Assembly: GCA_003427395.1 (NCBI GenBank)
Contig: BFEA01000216.1
Span: 296,670-360,076 of the forward strand
Direction of reading: 5' to 3'
Length of the DNA: 63,407 bases
Source: Chara braunii
Taxonomy: Eukaryota; Streptophyta; Charophyceae; Charales; Characeae
The notes under the pieces were generated by a model, which had not been told where the DNA came from, ran no database searches, and saw only the letters and a list, made by a program, of their open reading frames with translations. A program made the position numbers and the translations under genes. Numbering within the stretch: the first letter of the stretch is position 1; the number at the start of each line of letters is the position of its first letter. Below, piece after piece: positions 21,585 to 32,699 of this stretch.

Positions 21585-22702
21585 GCCCCGAGAAGGCGGC
21601 AAAAGATATTCCTGAGCCTAGTGGGGAGAAAAAGGTTGTAGATGTTCCAGGGGAAGAAGAGGAAGACGACGACAGATTGAGACAGGAAGAGGACGAGAAG
21701 GCCGAGCAAACGGCCAGAAAGAGAGGCGCCAAAACTGATATGGATAAGGCCTCAAGAGGAAAGAAAAAGAAGTACGCTGTCCAAGTGGAGGAAGGGTTTG
21801 ACGTGGAGGAAATAATGAACAGGATCCTTTAGGGCCATAATCATCTTATGAACCTAAAAGACGTCCTGGCTTTGGCGCCAAGGCTCAGGGATGAGCTAAA
21901 AGCGCGATTATCTAGAAAAATGATGGTCAGTGTACAATGAGGGACCATAATCCCTAAAGAGGCGGAATGGGCAGAGACCGGTACGAAGATGGATTGAAAG
22001 TTTGTCGAATGTGGGTGTCTTGATGTAATGATAAAGGGAAAGACTTGCACGGCGATGGTGGACAGTGGCGCAGAAATGAACCTCATAAAGTAGGAGCATG
22101 CTTTGCGCTTAGGGATGAAAATAGATCGCTTTGACAATGGGGTCTTGATGGGGGCAAACTGTCGGTTAGTATTCATAGGGACCGCATCGACAGTGATTCT
22201 GAAAATTGGGAAGGTAAAAGTAAGGAGTTGTTTTTTCGTAATGCCTGATCTTGATCACCCCATTCTACTGGGTAGATCGTTCTTGAGCCAAACAGAGAAG
22301 GTCATACTTAACAAGCATGACGGGACTATGTTCCTCGTTTTGTGTGATCCAGTATGTGGCAATTATGAGGTTGTCACTTGCAAGAATACGGGGCCTAGGA
22401 GTATAAGGAACCAGCCCAACCCTGGTTCTTTCACTATTGAAGAATCAGAAGAGGAAAGGTTGAGGCTTAGAGGCAGTAAGATTGAAGAGGAAAGAGAGTC
22501 AGAAGCACTGACCCTTAGCCTAGCGAGCATAGGTGATGTTATGGACATAGTATCGACCTATGGGATGGCGGACCCAGAGGCTGTGGAAGCCTTGAGAGAG
22601 AAGGTGATGGAACAAATGGGAGAAGGGGAAATGAAATTAGTGTACCGAACGCCGGGGAGGATAGGTGGAACAATTGGAGCCCAGCCACAAAGTACAACTT
22701 GA
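21581..22702 (+). pseudogene. Retropepsin-like aspartic protease region
   Basis: It follows the Gag end in a new frame. AMVDSGAEMNLIK (about 22051-22090) carries the catalytic D-S-G, and the downstream FVMPDLDHPILLGRSFL (about 22235-22290) matches the second retropepsin signature region. Stops at about 21830, 21938, 21995 and 22091 interrupt the frame. A C-terminal acidic linker follows before RT. Confidence 0.8.
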
Positions 22703-23640
22703 CCTTTTTTAGAGGGGGGCTCAGGCATGGGTCACAAAGGCGGTACAAAAGGGTAGATCAGAAGTGTCGCCCTGTTCCCGTACTCGTTGTTAAAGAGCAA
22801 GAAGTTTACTACGAGCGGGAACGAGAGCTGATACGGCAGACGCGAGAAGGCGCAGAAAATTGGCCGTGCCATATCACTCATGAGACAGAGAAAGCGCTGA
22901 TTATAGGGGAGTCTGGCTTCCTTACAGAGCAGGAGGAGAAGCTTATGGTGGGTACCATAAGAGGAAGGCACACTGCATATGCCTTCAGTGCTGATGGGAG
23001 AGATCGTCTGGATGTGGACGTAATCACTATGATTAGGATACACACCGTACCTCACGAGCCATGGAACTTGCGAGGTGCGCGATATCCTAACCCAACTGAT
23101 AAAGAGAAGGTAGTTAAATACCTCGATGGGAAGATCCGCACACATGTGACAGACTACTCGAGTAGGCCGTATGCATCCCTTTGGTTTTGCTTTGTCAAAC
23201 CCAATGGGACTTTGAGGTGGGTACAGGATTTGCAGCGCTTGAACGCTGTAACAGTGAGAGATGCAGGTGGTCTCCCTAACGCTGATGTGCTTTCAAAGGT
23301 CTGTACTGGGAGAGCCATAATATCTCTCATAGACTTATATTCGGGTTACGATCAATTTTTTGTGTACCCATCGGACAAACCAATGACGACTATGCATAAC
23401 CCTCGAGGGTTGATTCACATGAACGTCGCACCGCAAGGGTGAACGAATGCGGTTGCCATGGTCCAAAGGCACATAGTGAGGGTAATGCAGCCCGTAAGTC
23501 CTTACATTACGCAACCGTATATTGATGATCTGGCTGTGAAAGGGTCTAAGGAGAAGGATGGGCAAGCGGTGATGTCAGAGATTATGCGTTTTGTCCGGAA
23601 CCACGTATAAGATTTATGCAGGGTCCCAGACTTGTTAAAA
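22699..23640 (+). pseudogene. Reverse transcriptase domain (Ty3 type)
   Basis: SSRPYASLWFCFVKPNGTLR, then LIDLYSGYDQFFV, MNVAPQG followed by a stop where the family has Trp (TGA at about 23440), and YIDDLAVKG with the catalytic Y-x-D-D (about 23518-23545). A second stop sits at about 23608. The frame is minus one relative to the protease region. A slippery heptamer lies at the junction (22705-22711). Confidence 0.9.
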
Positions 23641-24606
23641 AAACATAGCCTCACTGCCAGTGGGCCGAAGTCGAGGCACTGCATGCGCGGGACCACTATC
23701 TTAGGATTGGTGTGCGACGAGAGGGCTCGTCGGCCAGATACTAAGAAGACTAATAAGATTGTCGAATCACCAACCCCGTTCGAGACCATCACCGAGGTAA
23801 GGAGCTTTCTGGGAACGTGTGGGTTTTGGAGGATCTTCATAAAGGGTTTTGCGGCAAAGACCGAGCAATTGCGAAAGCTTGTGCGTCAGGGCCAAGATTG
23901 GAAGTGGGGAGATAAGCAAGAATCGGTGATAGAAGGTCTGAAGAAAGAGTTTGAGGAAGGATGTCTAGTACTAGGGGTACCAGATCATGCGGCAGTGATG
24001 AACAAACCATTCATTGTAGAAACGGACGCAGGGCCAACTGCTTTGGGAGGTGTGTTGATCCAGCAAGACCTCAATGGGGAAGAACGACCACTAAGGTTTG
24101 AAAGTCGAACGCTTAATACAACTGAGAGGAACTACTATCAATTTAAGCGTGAAACCTTAGTGGTTCTTCACTATTTGAGGATTTTCATAAACTACCTCTT
24201 TGACAACAGGTTTGTATTCAGGGTGGACCCAACTGCTCTAGCTGGTTCTCTCAAGAATTTTGCTCCTTCATATCCGACTATTGTCAGGTGGCTAACGTAC
24301 ATCTGGATGTTCGACTTCGAGTTGGAGCGAATTCCGGGGAATAAGAATAGAGCAGACGTGCTGAGTCGGGTCGACTGGGACAAGAATAACCAAGGAGTGA
24401 TCGAGGATACACCGCTAGTTGACGGGTTCCTGGACAGTGAGGAAGATGTGAGACTTCACATCAACTCCTGGTCATTGGCCGTGGGTAACTATGTTACTCC
24501 GGGGCGACATGTGTGGTTTGCGCCTCTAGGACATGTACAGCGGTCAAACCTAGTCCTTAAGCCCTATATCGAAGAAGACTCTTGGGGAATGCCAGGTGTA
24601 GATTGA
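23632..24606 (+). pseudogene. RT connection and RNase H domain
   Basis: The open 324-codon stretch has EVRSFLGTCGFWRIFIKGFA (connection), PFIVETDAGPTALGGVLIQQ with the RNase H catalytic Asp, then RTLNTTERNYYQFKRETLV and ERIPGNKNRADVLSRVDW, typical of the Ty3 RNase H end. It ends at a TGA at about 24604, and the frame continues on the other side, so this stop also looks acquired. Confidence 0.9.
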
Positions 24607-24609
24607 ATA

Positions 24610-26084
24610 ATGGATTTGGCTTTAGCGGGCAAGTACCAATTACATGCGGACCTGGTCACGATTGAGGATGAGGCGCTGCAGGTGGAAAAGCACGAGAAAG
24701 TGATAGGTGGGATATATCTCTTGGCTAATGCGCTACTTCAGGAAGAGGTGGCCAGAAATACGGTACGAAGTCAGGAAGAAAATGACAATGTGATCCACGA
24801 AAGGGGGGATGATGATTTTGAAGAAGGAGAGATTAAGGAAGCATTTCAGACAGAGGAATATAAGAGATTATACCTTGAACTCAAAATGCTTCTCTCATGT
24901 GAAATGAGGGAAAGGGACGCTTGCGAGAGAGTTCTGAAAATTAGGCCAAACTTTCTAGTAAGGGATGATCATCTATTCATGAGAAGCAAAGGGAAGACTC
25001 TCAGAAGAGTAGCTATGGCGTCACTCGCCAGATTGACATTATGGCAGCGCTACACGATGGTACGGCGAATGGCCACAGAAGTACGAATGCGACCTATCTC
25101 GAGATACACGAACTGTACTATTGGGATAACATGGGACAGATGATTGATGACTATTGTAAATCTTGTGTACCATGCCAAGAGCGATCCTCTCTTAGAACTA
25201 GAGAGTCGCTTCACCCGAGGTATGTTCGTGAGGTTGGAGCAGTCGTGCACCTGGATCTGTTGGCAATGGCGCTGGGAATAAGGAGTTATAACTTTATCTT
25301 TGATGCGCGGGACAATCTCTCCGGTTTTGTAGATGGCAGGGCCATTCGCACAAAGACTCGTGAGATGTTGGCTCGATGCATCGAAGAACATTATCTCCGC
25401 TACCCCTTTGTGTCTAGATTTGTTATGGATAGAGGGTCTGAATTCACATGTGAAGAAGTGAAGACGCTTTTGAAGAGGTTTGGGGTAATCGCCGAGTACA
25501 CTACTGCGGCGCACCCCCAAGCTAATCACAAATCTTCTCGCCAAGTGGACTGATGGCAGGCCCAATAAGTGACCGAACTTTCTAAAGGTCATTTTTCTTC
25601 GTGGATAATATCACCGTCAGAAGAAGCACCGGCTACGCTATGGTATGGCAGGCATGCTACGTTCCCTATCGAAAGCTTCCTAAAGACTTGGAGGCGGCAA
25701 GACCTCGAGACTAATCTGACATTTGAGGAACTGCTTGATTCAAGGGCACGTCAGATTGACGCTATAGAGGACAGAATTGAGGAAGCAGCGAGTAGGGTGG
25801 ATGACAGTCGTACCAAGGACAAGTTTATGTGGGATAAGATGGCGAGATTAAGGAAAGAGCCTCTCAAGGTGGGGGACATTGTGTTGTTATATGACTCATC
25901 CTTGGAGAAGCAGTGGCTGCGGAAGTTGGACAAGAGGTGGTTGGGGCCATACAGGGTCACCAGGAGTGGAGAGCATGGAGCCTACCAGATTGAGGAACTC
26001 AATGGGACGGCGTGGAAAGACTAGGTGTCAGGCTCGAGGCTAAAGAAGTTTGTTGCTCGGGACGAGGTGAGCATGGATCTCTCT
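24610..26084 (+). pseudogene. Integrase
   Basis: The first part (24610-25035) is a linker. After a frameshift near 25040 the zinc-binding block HDGTANGHRSTNATYLE...CKSCVPC appears. Then come the catalytic-core Asp region (VVHLDLLAMALG), FVMDRGSEFTCEEVK and a QANH region near 25520 with a stop. The C-terminal GPY/F-like block is RWLGPYRVTRSGEHGAYQIE (about 25935-25990). It ends near KKFVARDEVSMDLSS at 26084. Expected function: insertion of element cDNA. Confidence 0.85.
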
Positions 26085-26329
26085 AGTTAGGGTCACCTTT
26101 GAATACTTTATATAGGTGTATTCGTATAAGTAAATTGTATAGTGTGATAGGTTATGGCTTTTTTAAATAGACTCGCGTGTATATGTATGCATATATAGAT
26201 AGGCAGATAACTACAATAGTTATGGGAGGGTTATGTCTGTCTCCTGTGTGTTTTGTCCAAACCTGCTTACCCTTTGTGTGCTCCTGTTTGTCTCTTCCTT
26301 GTTGTGCAGGCTTGACACCGCTTGGGGCA
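26085..26329. other. Spacer between integrase and second Gag-like ORF
   Basis: AT-rich sequence without a recognisable domain. I looked for a purine tract plus TG start of a 3' LTR and saw none. Confidence 0.4.
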
Positions 26330-28597
26330 GCCATGCCAAGAGGGAGGGGAGGGGCAAAGCCAGTGGAAACCCCTTTGGGGGTGACCAAACAGAGGGTGCA
26401 AACGAGGACCAAGAGAGAGGACATGCCTCCAGTTTTTATAGGGAGGAAACATTGAGTTGTTCCTGGTTGAGTTCGAGAGGCATGCATGGGGGTTTGGATG
26501 AGATGGCACCATGATGTTGAGGGAGGTGCGAGGCACAGGCGAGTGGGTAGATCGCATTGCCAACCTTGTCAGGGAGTCACTAACCTGGCAGGATTTTGAG
26601 AGGAAGATGTAGGATTTGCATCCGTCGCCAGTGGGGAGAGATGGACAAACCATTCGATTTGATTTCACTAATCTGGGGGAGTTTCTATGGGCCTATGACC
26701 AATACGCAGATGATCTCAATATTTCAAGGGAGCAGAGGATGGAGAGCTTCCTCCTGTATGTAAGACGGCACATCAGATCCTTTGTTAGATCTATTGTGGC
26801 ACCTGCTACGAACTGGGATCACTACAAGAAGTTGCTTTGGAACCATTATACTCCAGTCCGTCACGCAGGAGAGAGAGGGAGACTGGAGAAGAGAAGGAGG
26901 GAGCCAGAGACAACTGAGAGGAGTACCTTTGAGCAGGGCATATCTTCAGGGACTCGAAGGGAGGACCGGAGAGTGGAGCACAGATCCCAAAGGCACGAGA
27001 GAGGAGAAGGGTCAGGTAGTCCGGGTGTGCCTCCACGGCCTGTTCAGATGGATGTGGACTGCCCTACGACAGACAAGGAGTCTGACTCACCCCATGAGCC
27101 ACGGATGCAGGGGTGCAAGGAGGACCAAACTGCCAAGGAAAGAAAGCTGGACAGGGTTGAGAGAGCAGCAAGGGAGCAGGAGATCAAAGTTCAGCTCAGG
27201 ATGAAGAACCTTGCAGAGTTACATGAGAGGATGCAGCAAGGAAAATTGTCTGTGATGGTGAAGGACAAAAATAGTAAGGGCGATTGCACTCAGGAAGATG
27301 ATCTTCCCCTATTTTCAAAGGTCTGGGTCAACTTTGACAAGCTGATGGAGGCTGCAAGGAGGTCCGAAGAGCATCATTAGGAGATGGGGGTCAAGCTAGT
27401 TTCTACGGACCTACTTAATTTGAGGGGTGTAATGAAGGAAGGCTTTGCAGCAGCCAAAACTTCGGATCAGAAGGCTGGGGAAAGATTGACGAAGGTGGCT
27501 CGGAAGGTGTATGGCCAGAGAGTGGACTGGGAAGGAGAAGTTGAAGACTTGAAGAAGGAATTGGAAAGGTAAGGCAAGGAGATGAAGGCAGTAAAGGCAG
27601 ATATGGTGAGGATTTAGGCAGAGAATGAAGCCGTCAGGCAGGTCAACTAGACCCTCAATAAGGTCAATGACGTCCTGAGAGCCTATTTGCAGGCACAACA
27701 GGTTTCCTTCAAAGCAAAGGAAGCTGAGTGGGAAAGGAGGATACAAGGCCTTGAGGTCAGGTGTGCACAGCAGACTCCTACTGCAGTGGTAGATTGGACA
27801 GAGGTCCAAGGGTTTGAGCTCAGGGGACAGAATGCGGAAGATGTCTTCAAATGCCGGAAGGGAGAAGAGAAGGCGGACCAGCAAGATGGTGAGGAAATTC
27901 CCCTGATAGACAAGGAGATGTTGGAGCCGCAAGGGACACTAGCTGAAAAGGACTCAGAGGTTGGAGAGTTTGAGTGGAGGATGCCGGTTGGCCTGACACT
28001 TGGACAGGAGCCAGCGATGCCAGAAGAGAGACCACCAGCTGAGGCAATGAGAGTTGAGGTAGTTCTACCTACAACTCAGGGAGAGACCAGGGGGTTGCAA
28101 GAGCGTCAGGAGAGCGCGGGTCAGACCATTGGTGAGGCTGAGTCAAGAGGGGATTTGAAGGGATGTCAGGAATCGGCTATACCTCAGGATATGCCTCTGG
28201 TTGCATGTCTGAGGGACGCATTGGGATCTTGGGCCACTGGATCGGGGCCAGAGGGACGTGTCGGCGAGCAGATGACAGAGCGACATGCCCCACTTCCCCA
28301 GAGGTTCCATAACAAGAGGTCACGAGTAAGGTCTCAACAGTCCCGTCGTCAGTACCTTCGCAAGAAGAAGACAAGGTGTCCTACAAGAAGATTGGCAAAT
28401 GTTTTTACTGCAAAAAAGGCAAGCCTCGATCTGATGACTACCCCAAGAGCCTCAAAGACGAGGCGAGTGGGTTGGCTATCAGGGAGTCATCTGGGGTGTG
28501 GAGAGATAGAAATGGAATCCTGGTTCCTAAGACTCGTGATGGGATGAGAGCGCAGTTGTATAGGCAGCTGCAGGAGGTCATGAGTAATCAGGAATAA
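26330..28597 (+). pseudogene. Second Gag-like ORF with coiled coil and zinc-knuckle remnant
   Basis: Start region MPRGRGGAKPVETPLG, then after a frameshift LFLVEFERHAWGFG and EWVDRIANLVRESLTWQDFE. The capsid-like block is LWAYDQYADDLNISREQRME, YVRRHIRSFVRSIVAP, WDHYKKLLWNHYTPVRHAGE. A long charged, coiled-coil-like middle follows, and after a frameshift near 28375 the sequence GKCFYCKKGKPRSDDYP, a knuckle in which the expected His and last Cys are Pro and Tyr. Stops at about 26513, 26610, 27378, 27570, 27616 and 27648. It is either the 5' part of a second nested element or an unusual 3' Gag gene. Confidence 0.7.
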
Positions 28598-28599
28598 GA

Positions 28600-30980
28600 T
28601 TCTTTAATAAGGTCCAAAAAGGTCTAAGTCTAGTCTACGCAAAACATCTCTGACTCTCTGACTGATGGTTGCTTGTATATAGAAGGATACATGGAAGATT
28701 GGATCAGACCCATGTACATCAGCAAGTTGAGCCAGTAGTGAGATATTTACTTTCGCGTTATAGACTTTTCTGTACATAAGATAACACTCTGTATGATTCT
28801 GACTATTTTTTTTTATTTGTCGCTAATGTGGCGTGGAGTGTTCTTATAATACCTTTGTGTAAGGTTATGGTTTTCTTATCGTCTAGAGTAGGGTAACACT
28901 CATGAGTGTGGAGTGACGAACGATTTTCGGATACCTTGATTCTTTGTTGGATACTGTGATTCCGTGTTGGACACTCGGACTGTTTGTATGATACTTTGAC
29001 CTTTCGATAAGGATATGAGTTTTTACTTACTACAAGGCCCCGCATCCTTAGTACATATGCGAGTCTCAAATCTTGTTTTTTTTCTTTGTTTGCGTGATAT
29101 GTCTCACTCACTCTTAGTTTGTGGACTTGCCCATATAGATGATGGTATGATGAAGTGAATATTGCAAAATGAACTGATCTGCGCTTTCTTCTGCGGTACT
29201 TGCGCATCCTTGTCCCAATGACAAGTGAAAGTCAAAGTACGGTGGGAGAGAGTGTTCTTCAGATTTTTGAGAAAGAGATGACATGATGTATGTTGCAAAG
29301 ATGAGGTGATGATAAATGAAAAGATCACAATCGAAATTGTGTCTTCTATATGACTTAGAAAAGAGATAAGAAAGCTCAACGACCGATTGGACTTTCTTAA
29401 AAGGATGAAATTTGTGAGAGCACTCAAAGAAGGTGCTATAATTTTTGTGTGTATATAAGTCTGACGAGGAAAGGCCAAAAATTTTGTAAGAATTATGGAT
29501 AGAAACTTCTGGCAATTATGATGGAACTCTGGAAAACTTTTGAGAGATGTCCCTAAAAGACGTGTGACCTTTCCACAAAAATAATCCACAGATGTCTACT
29601 TCGAAGGGAGAGGACTATCAACCTGCTACCTGAGAGCGGGTATTACGCTGTAGTACGGAACCAAGTATCCCCTAACTTCGAGGCCAGGATGTGGGAGATC
29701 CAGGTTGAAACCCTGGCAGTGGAACGTCGTGACGGGAGTAGATTGATAAGAATACCTCGAACGGAGTCGGGCTGGCGAATCGGATTGGTTACCTCATCGT
29801 CAGCAAATGTGATGTTGTTGTGTTTATAATTCTGATTTGCCTAACGCGACGGGGACGTCGCTTAATAGGGTCCGGAAAACTATCAGCCCGAATACCCTTA
29901 CAAGGGTATTTGGGTGCAATTTTGCATCTCACAGAAGATGCGTTTTTAGTGATATCCGAGAGAGTGTCTCATTTCTGTGTGACCATAACCAAATCTCAGA
30001 GGTTGGGCATGACACACGCCTTTGATCTGATTAGAGAGTGTGTGGGCGCGCACTTTGAGGGCACGCAGTGACTTAGTTAGGTGAGTGACCAGAGTGAGGG
30101 GCGAGCCCACTCGAAATAGCGTGAGCTAGGAAAAAATTAGGATCTGGGTCGGCATCGCGCGTACGATGATCACGTGCACAACTGTCGAAATCTCAGTCGA
30201 TGTCGGGGTTGACGATTGAAACAAAGTCGTTTTTCGACGCGAGATAGTAAAAGCTCGATCTTTGAAATAGTATGGCGGATTGAGGGGGCCACGACACCTG
30301 GTGGCAGCACTGTTGGCCTACGCATATGGCAGGCACGAGTGAGAACCGCCCCTAAAGAGGGAAGTGAATGTGCGAGGGGGCCATGGGCTCGAATAGTAGC
30401 CAGAGCGGTGGCCTTGGGGTGTTTCAATATGCCCGGGTTGGCTGGATAAACTCTTTGTATAGCGAACTGCGCCCACTAAGTTCAGGTTTGGGCTTAGCCC
30501 TATAGGTTACAACGTTGGACTAACACTACTGAGATCCAGAGATCAAGGCCAACAGCCAGCATTGGAGGAGCGGAGGAGCGCTACGGAGCTAAATTGAGGG
30601 GTCGAGGGTCCCCTGGGACTATCCCCCTCAGTTTTGCTGGGGGATCCGCTGCGGGCCCGCGAGGTAGGGCCAAGGGCAGAGTTCCGACGGTCCCCTCCCC
30701 CTCAGCCGTTTTTTTTTAGATTTTTTAAATTTTTATTGTTTGGTTTTTGTTATTTTTTTCCTTATTTTATTATTTTTGTCCCAAGTTGGGATGCGGCTTG
30801 GTGCCGGTACCAAGACTGACTGTGAAAACTCAGGAGCCTAGTTCAGTGGATACACCACGAACTGTTAAAATACAGGCTTGGGTCAGAGCCTCACTTAAAA
30901 CAAAGAAACAAAGCACTATGGCCCTAGATGGCCTGGGCTTGGACGGTCCGACGGTGGTACCTTGAGGCCGTAGTCGGGAC
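28600..30980. other. Non-coding stretch after the second Gag-like ORF
   Basis: No recognised protein. Contains AT-rich sequence, a perfect-stem hairpin at 29887-29914, another hairpin ATCCCCC...GGGGGAT near 30620-30645 and a T-rich run (30711-30775). Confidence 0.5.
29887..29914 (+). repeat. Hairpin with AC dinucleotide loop (family member 1)
   Basis: Arms CCCGAATACCCTT and AAGGGTATTTGGG around AC, with 12 Watson-Crick pairs and one G-T. Followed by TTTTGCATC. A relative with a different outer stem lies at 41428-41457. Confidence 0.85.
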
Positions 30981-30982
30981 CT

Positions 30983-31001
30983 GGTCCTTCGGGACATCCG
31001 T

Positions 31002-31033
<32 letters not shown>

Positions 31034-31080
31034 GGCCCGGCGCAAGAATGAAAACGTATAAGTCGGCGTCAGGTCCGACA
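30983..31080 (+). pseudogene. U6 snRNA-derived sequence
   Basis: GGTCCTTCGGGACATCCG, then TTAAAATTGGAACGATACAG, AGAAGATTAGCATGGCCC, GGCGCAAGAATGAAAACG, TATAAGTCG and AGGTCC follow U6 in order, including the ACAGAGA box and AGC triad. The 3' part has several transitions and the U6 terminal T-run is absent, so transcription by RNA polymerase III would not stop normally. Probably a pseudogene or a U6-derived part of a mobile element. Confidence 0.85.
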
Positions 31081-31189
31081 AACGAAGGTTCCTCTTATAG
31101 TTTGAAGTTTTGTCGGGCCATGCGACGTTGGGGAGGCAGGGTGCAAGGCGTTGTGGGCCTGTTGTAGTCAGGTGATGCGCTGGAGAGAG

Positions 31190-32560
31190 AGCGGAGCGAG
31201 AACGTGACGAGGAAGTGTGAATCGGGAGGAGGGTGGATGAACCCGGATAGGTTAACACGTCGGGTACACTCGGCATAGGTAGAGAGGAAGATGGCGGATA
31301 GGAGGTTGTGAAACCCATCCGATTCTTGATGAGATCGGGCGGGGAAATAACCGATTTGGGGGTTTTCAGCCGGGGCGAGCCCGATGGTGAAGTCAGATTA
31401 GGGAAAAGGTTAGTAAAAATGGAGGTTAGTAAGAAGTATAACGGCGCGGAGGTGGCTATGGCGGGGAAGTAGATGCGATAGGAGGAGAAAATTTGATATC
31501 TCTCTCGATTCCTTTTAGAATCGGGCGAGATAGTATTTGAATCGGGGGTTTTCGGGTTGGGCGACCCCAATTATGAAGATAGAATCGGCAGAAAGGAAGT
31601 AGAAAGGAAGATAAATGAGGAGCATGCTGCGCGGAGCTATGGACGAAGAGAGAGGAGGATGTCGGACATTCGATCATTTTCTCGAATGATCTCGACAAGC
31701 GAGAGCTCTAAACTAAGGGTTTTGGGCAAAGCGAGTGCGGTGGCGGAGTTAGTTTTTACGTTGGTGTGGCAGTTAGTTCGACGCAAACATCAGGACCTGC
31801 ACAGCCTGCTATGACGGGGTATCGATTGAAGGCGAAGGGGAAGAAGTCAGGATGGGAAAGAACTTACCTGGTAATGAAGGAGGCACGAGGGAGATTGACG
31901 CAATTGGTTCTCCCGTTAAGACGGTAAGCTTGGCATCTTCGGGCACACGGGCATGTCCCTACTTAGCTTGATCTGGGTGCACTTAGCCGTAATATTGATC
32001 GGGTGCATCGAACTCAGGACTGGAAGTCGAGCTTCGGTGCTAGACTGGGCGCGGACAGGTTGAAGACGAATCTGTCTACGTTCCTAACAGGAGTTTCATT
32101 CGATTCGATACGTTCGCTGTGACAGTGAACCGAGCATCGACTGCCAGAGGGGGACTTGGCAAGACATTGGGCCAGATTGTAGCAGAAAGTTCATGCTGCT
32201 TGCCATCGACGGCGAGGGCAGAGTCCTATCACGCTTGATCTCCCCGAGCCTTAGCGGAAGAACCATTGTCCTTGTTCAGTCTGAAAATTGAGGAGAAAGG
32301 GGACGAACGGTTGAAAGGTAGACTTACCTATGGACTCGTGAGGGACTCATCCTGTGAATTGGGGCAGTTGGACAAGACACTGCTCAGTCCACCACATGAA
32401 GTGACAACAAGGGAGGCGTCGAGCCACAAGCTTACCTATAGCTCTACGAGCTGCCTGTTTCCTTAAACAGAACGGGGCAGGGTAAGCCGTCGATTGAGCC
32501 GTGCGTCGGTAGGACATCTAGTAAGAGTGGAGTACAACCAATGGCGAGGTGACAAAACTG
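31190..32560. other. Non-coding stretch with ~195-bp diverged tandem repeats
   Basis: GATCGGGCGGGGAAATAACC near 31336 and AATCGGGCGAGATAGTATTT near 31519 begin two diverged copies sharing GGGGGTTTTC and a GGGCGA(G/C)CCC block. The long minus-strand frame over it (31001-31570) is Ser/Pro-rich and unrecognised. The rest holds no recognised gene. Confidence 0.5.
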
Positions 32561-32608
32561 CCAGTTGACTGGGGTGCTGCTTGCTCCACTACTCAAACTG
32601 GCCACAGA

Positions 32609-32641
<33 letters not shown>
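32609..32641. repeat. (AC)n microsatellite
   Basis: About 16 AC units. Confidence 0.9.
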
Positions 32642-32644
<3 letters not shown>

Positions 32645-32699
32645 AAAGAGAGAGACACGCAAGGGTGGAGGAAAGAGATACGTACCCGGTCATGACGAC

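Larger units (their letters stand above)
19103..28597 (+). mobile_element. Decayed Ty3-type LTR retroelement
   Basis: Order on the plus strand: presumed 5' LTR end, tRNA-Asp-type primer site, Gag with zinc knuckle, aspartic protease, reverse transcriptase, RNase H, integrase, and then a second Gag-like ORF with its own knuckle. RT before integrase gives the Ty3 order. It carries at least a dozen in-frame stops and several frameshifts, so it is inactive. A 3' LTR was not identified. The ~99-bp copy of the LTR-end sequence at 38540-38638 is a candidate, which would make the element about 19.5 kb, but no polypurine tract was confirmed. Confidence 0.88.

Noticed and set aside
29690-29730. B-box-like GGTTGAAACC as a second tRNA-derived element
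   Set aside because: It lacks the central C of the B box and has no A box at tRNA spacing.
31001-31570. 189-codon minus-strand frame, Ser/Pro/Thr-rich
   Set aside because: It covers diverged tandem repeats and the U6-like sequence read backwards. No domain.
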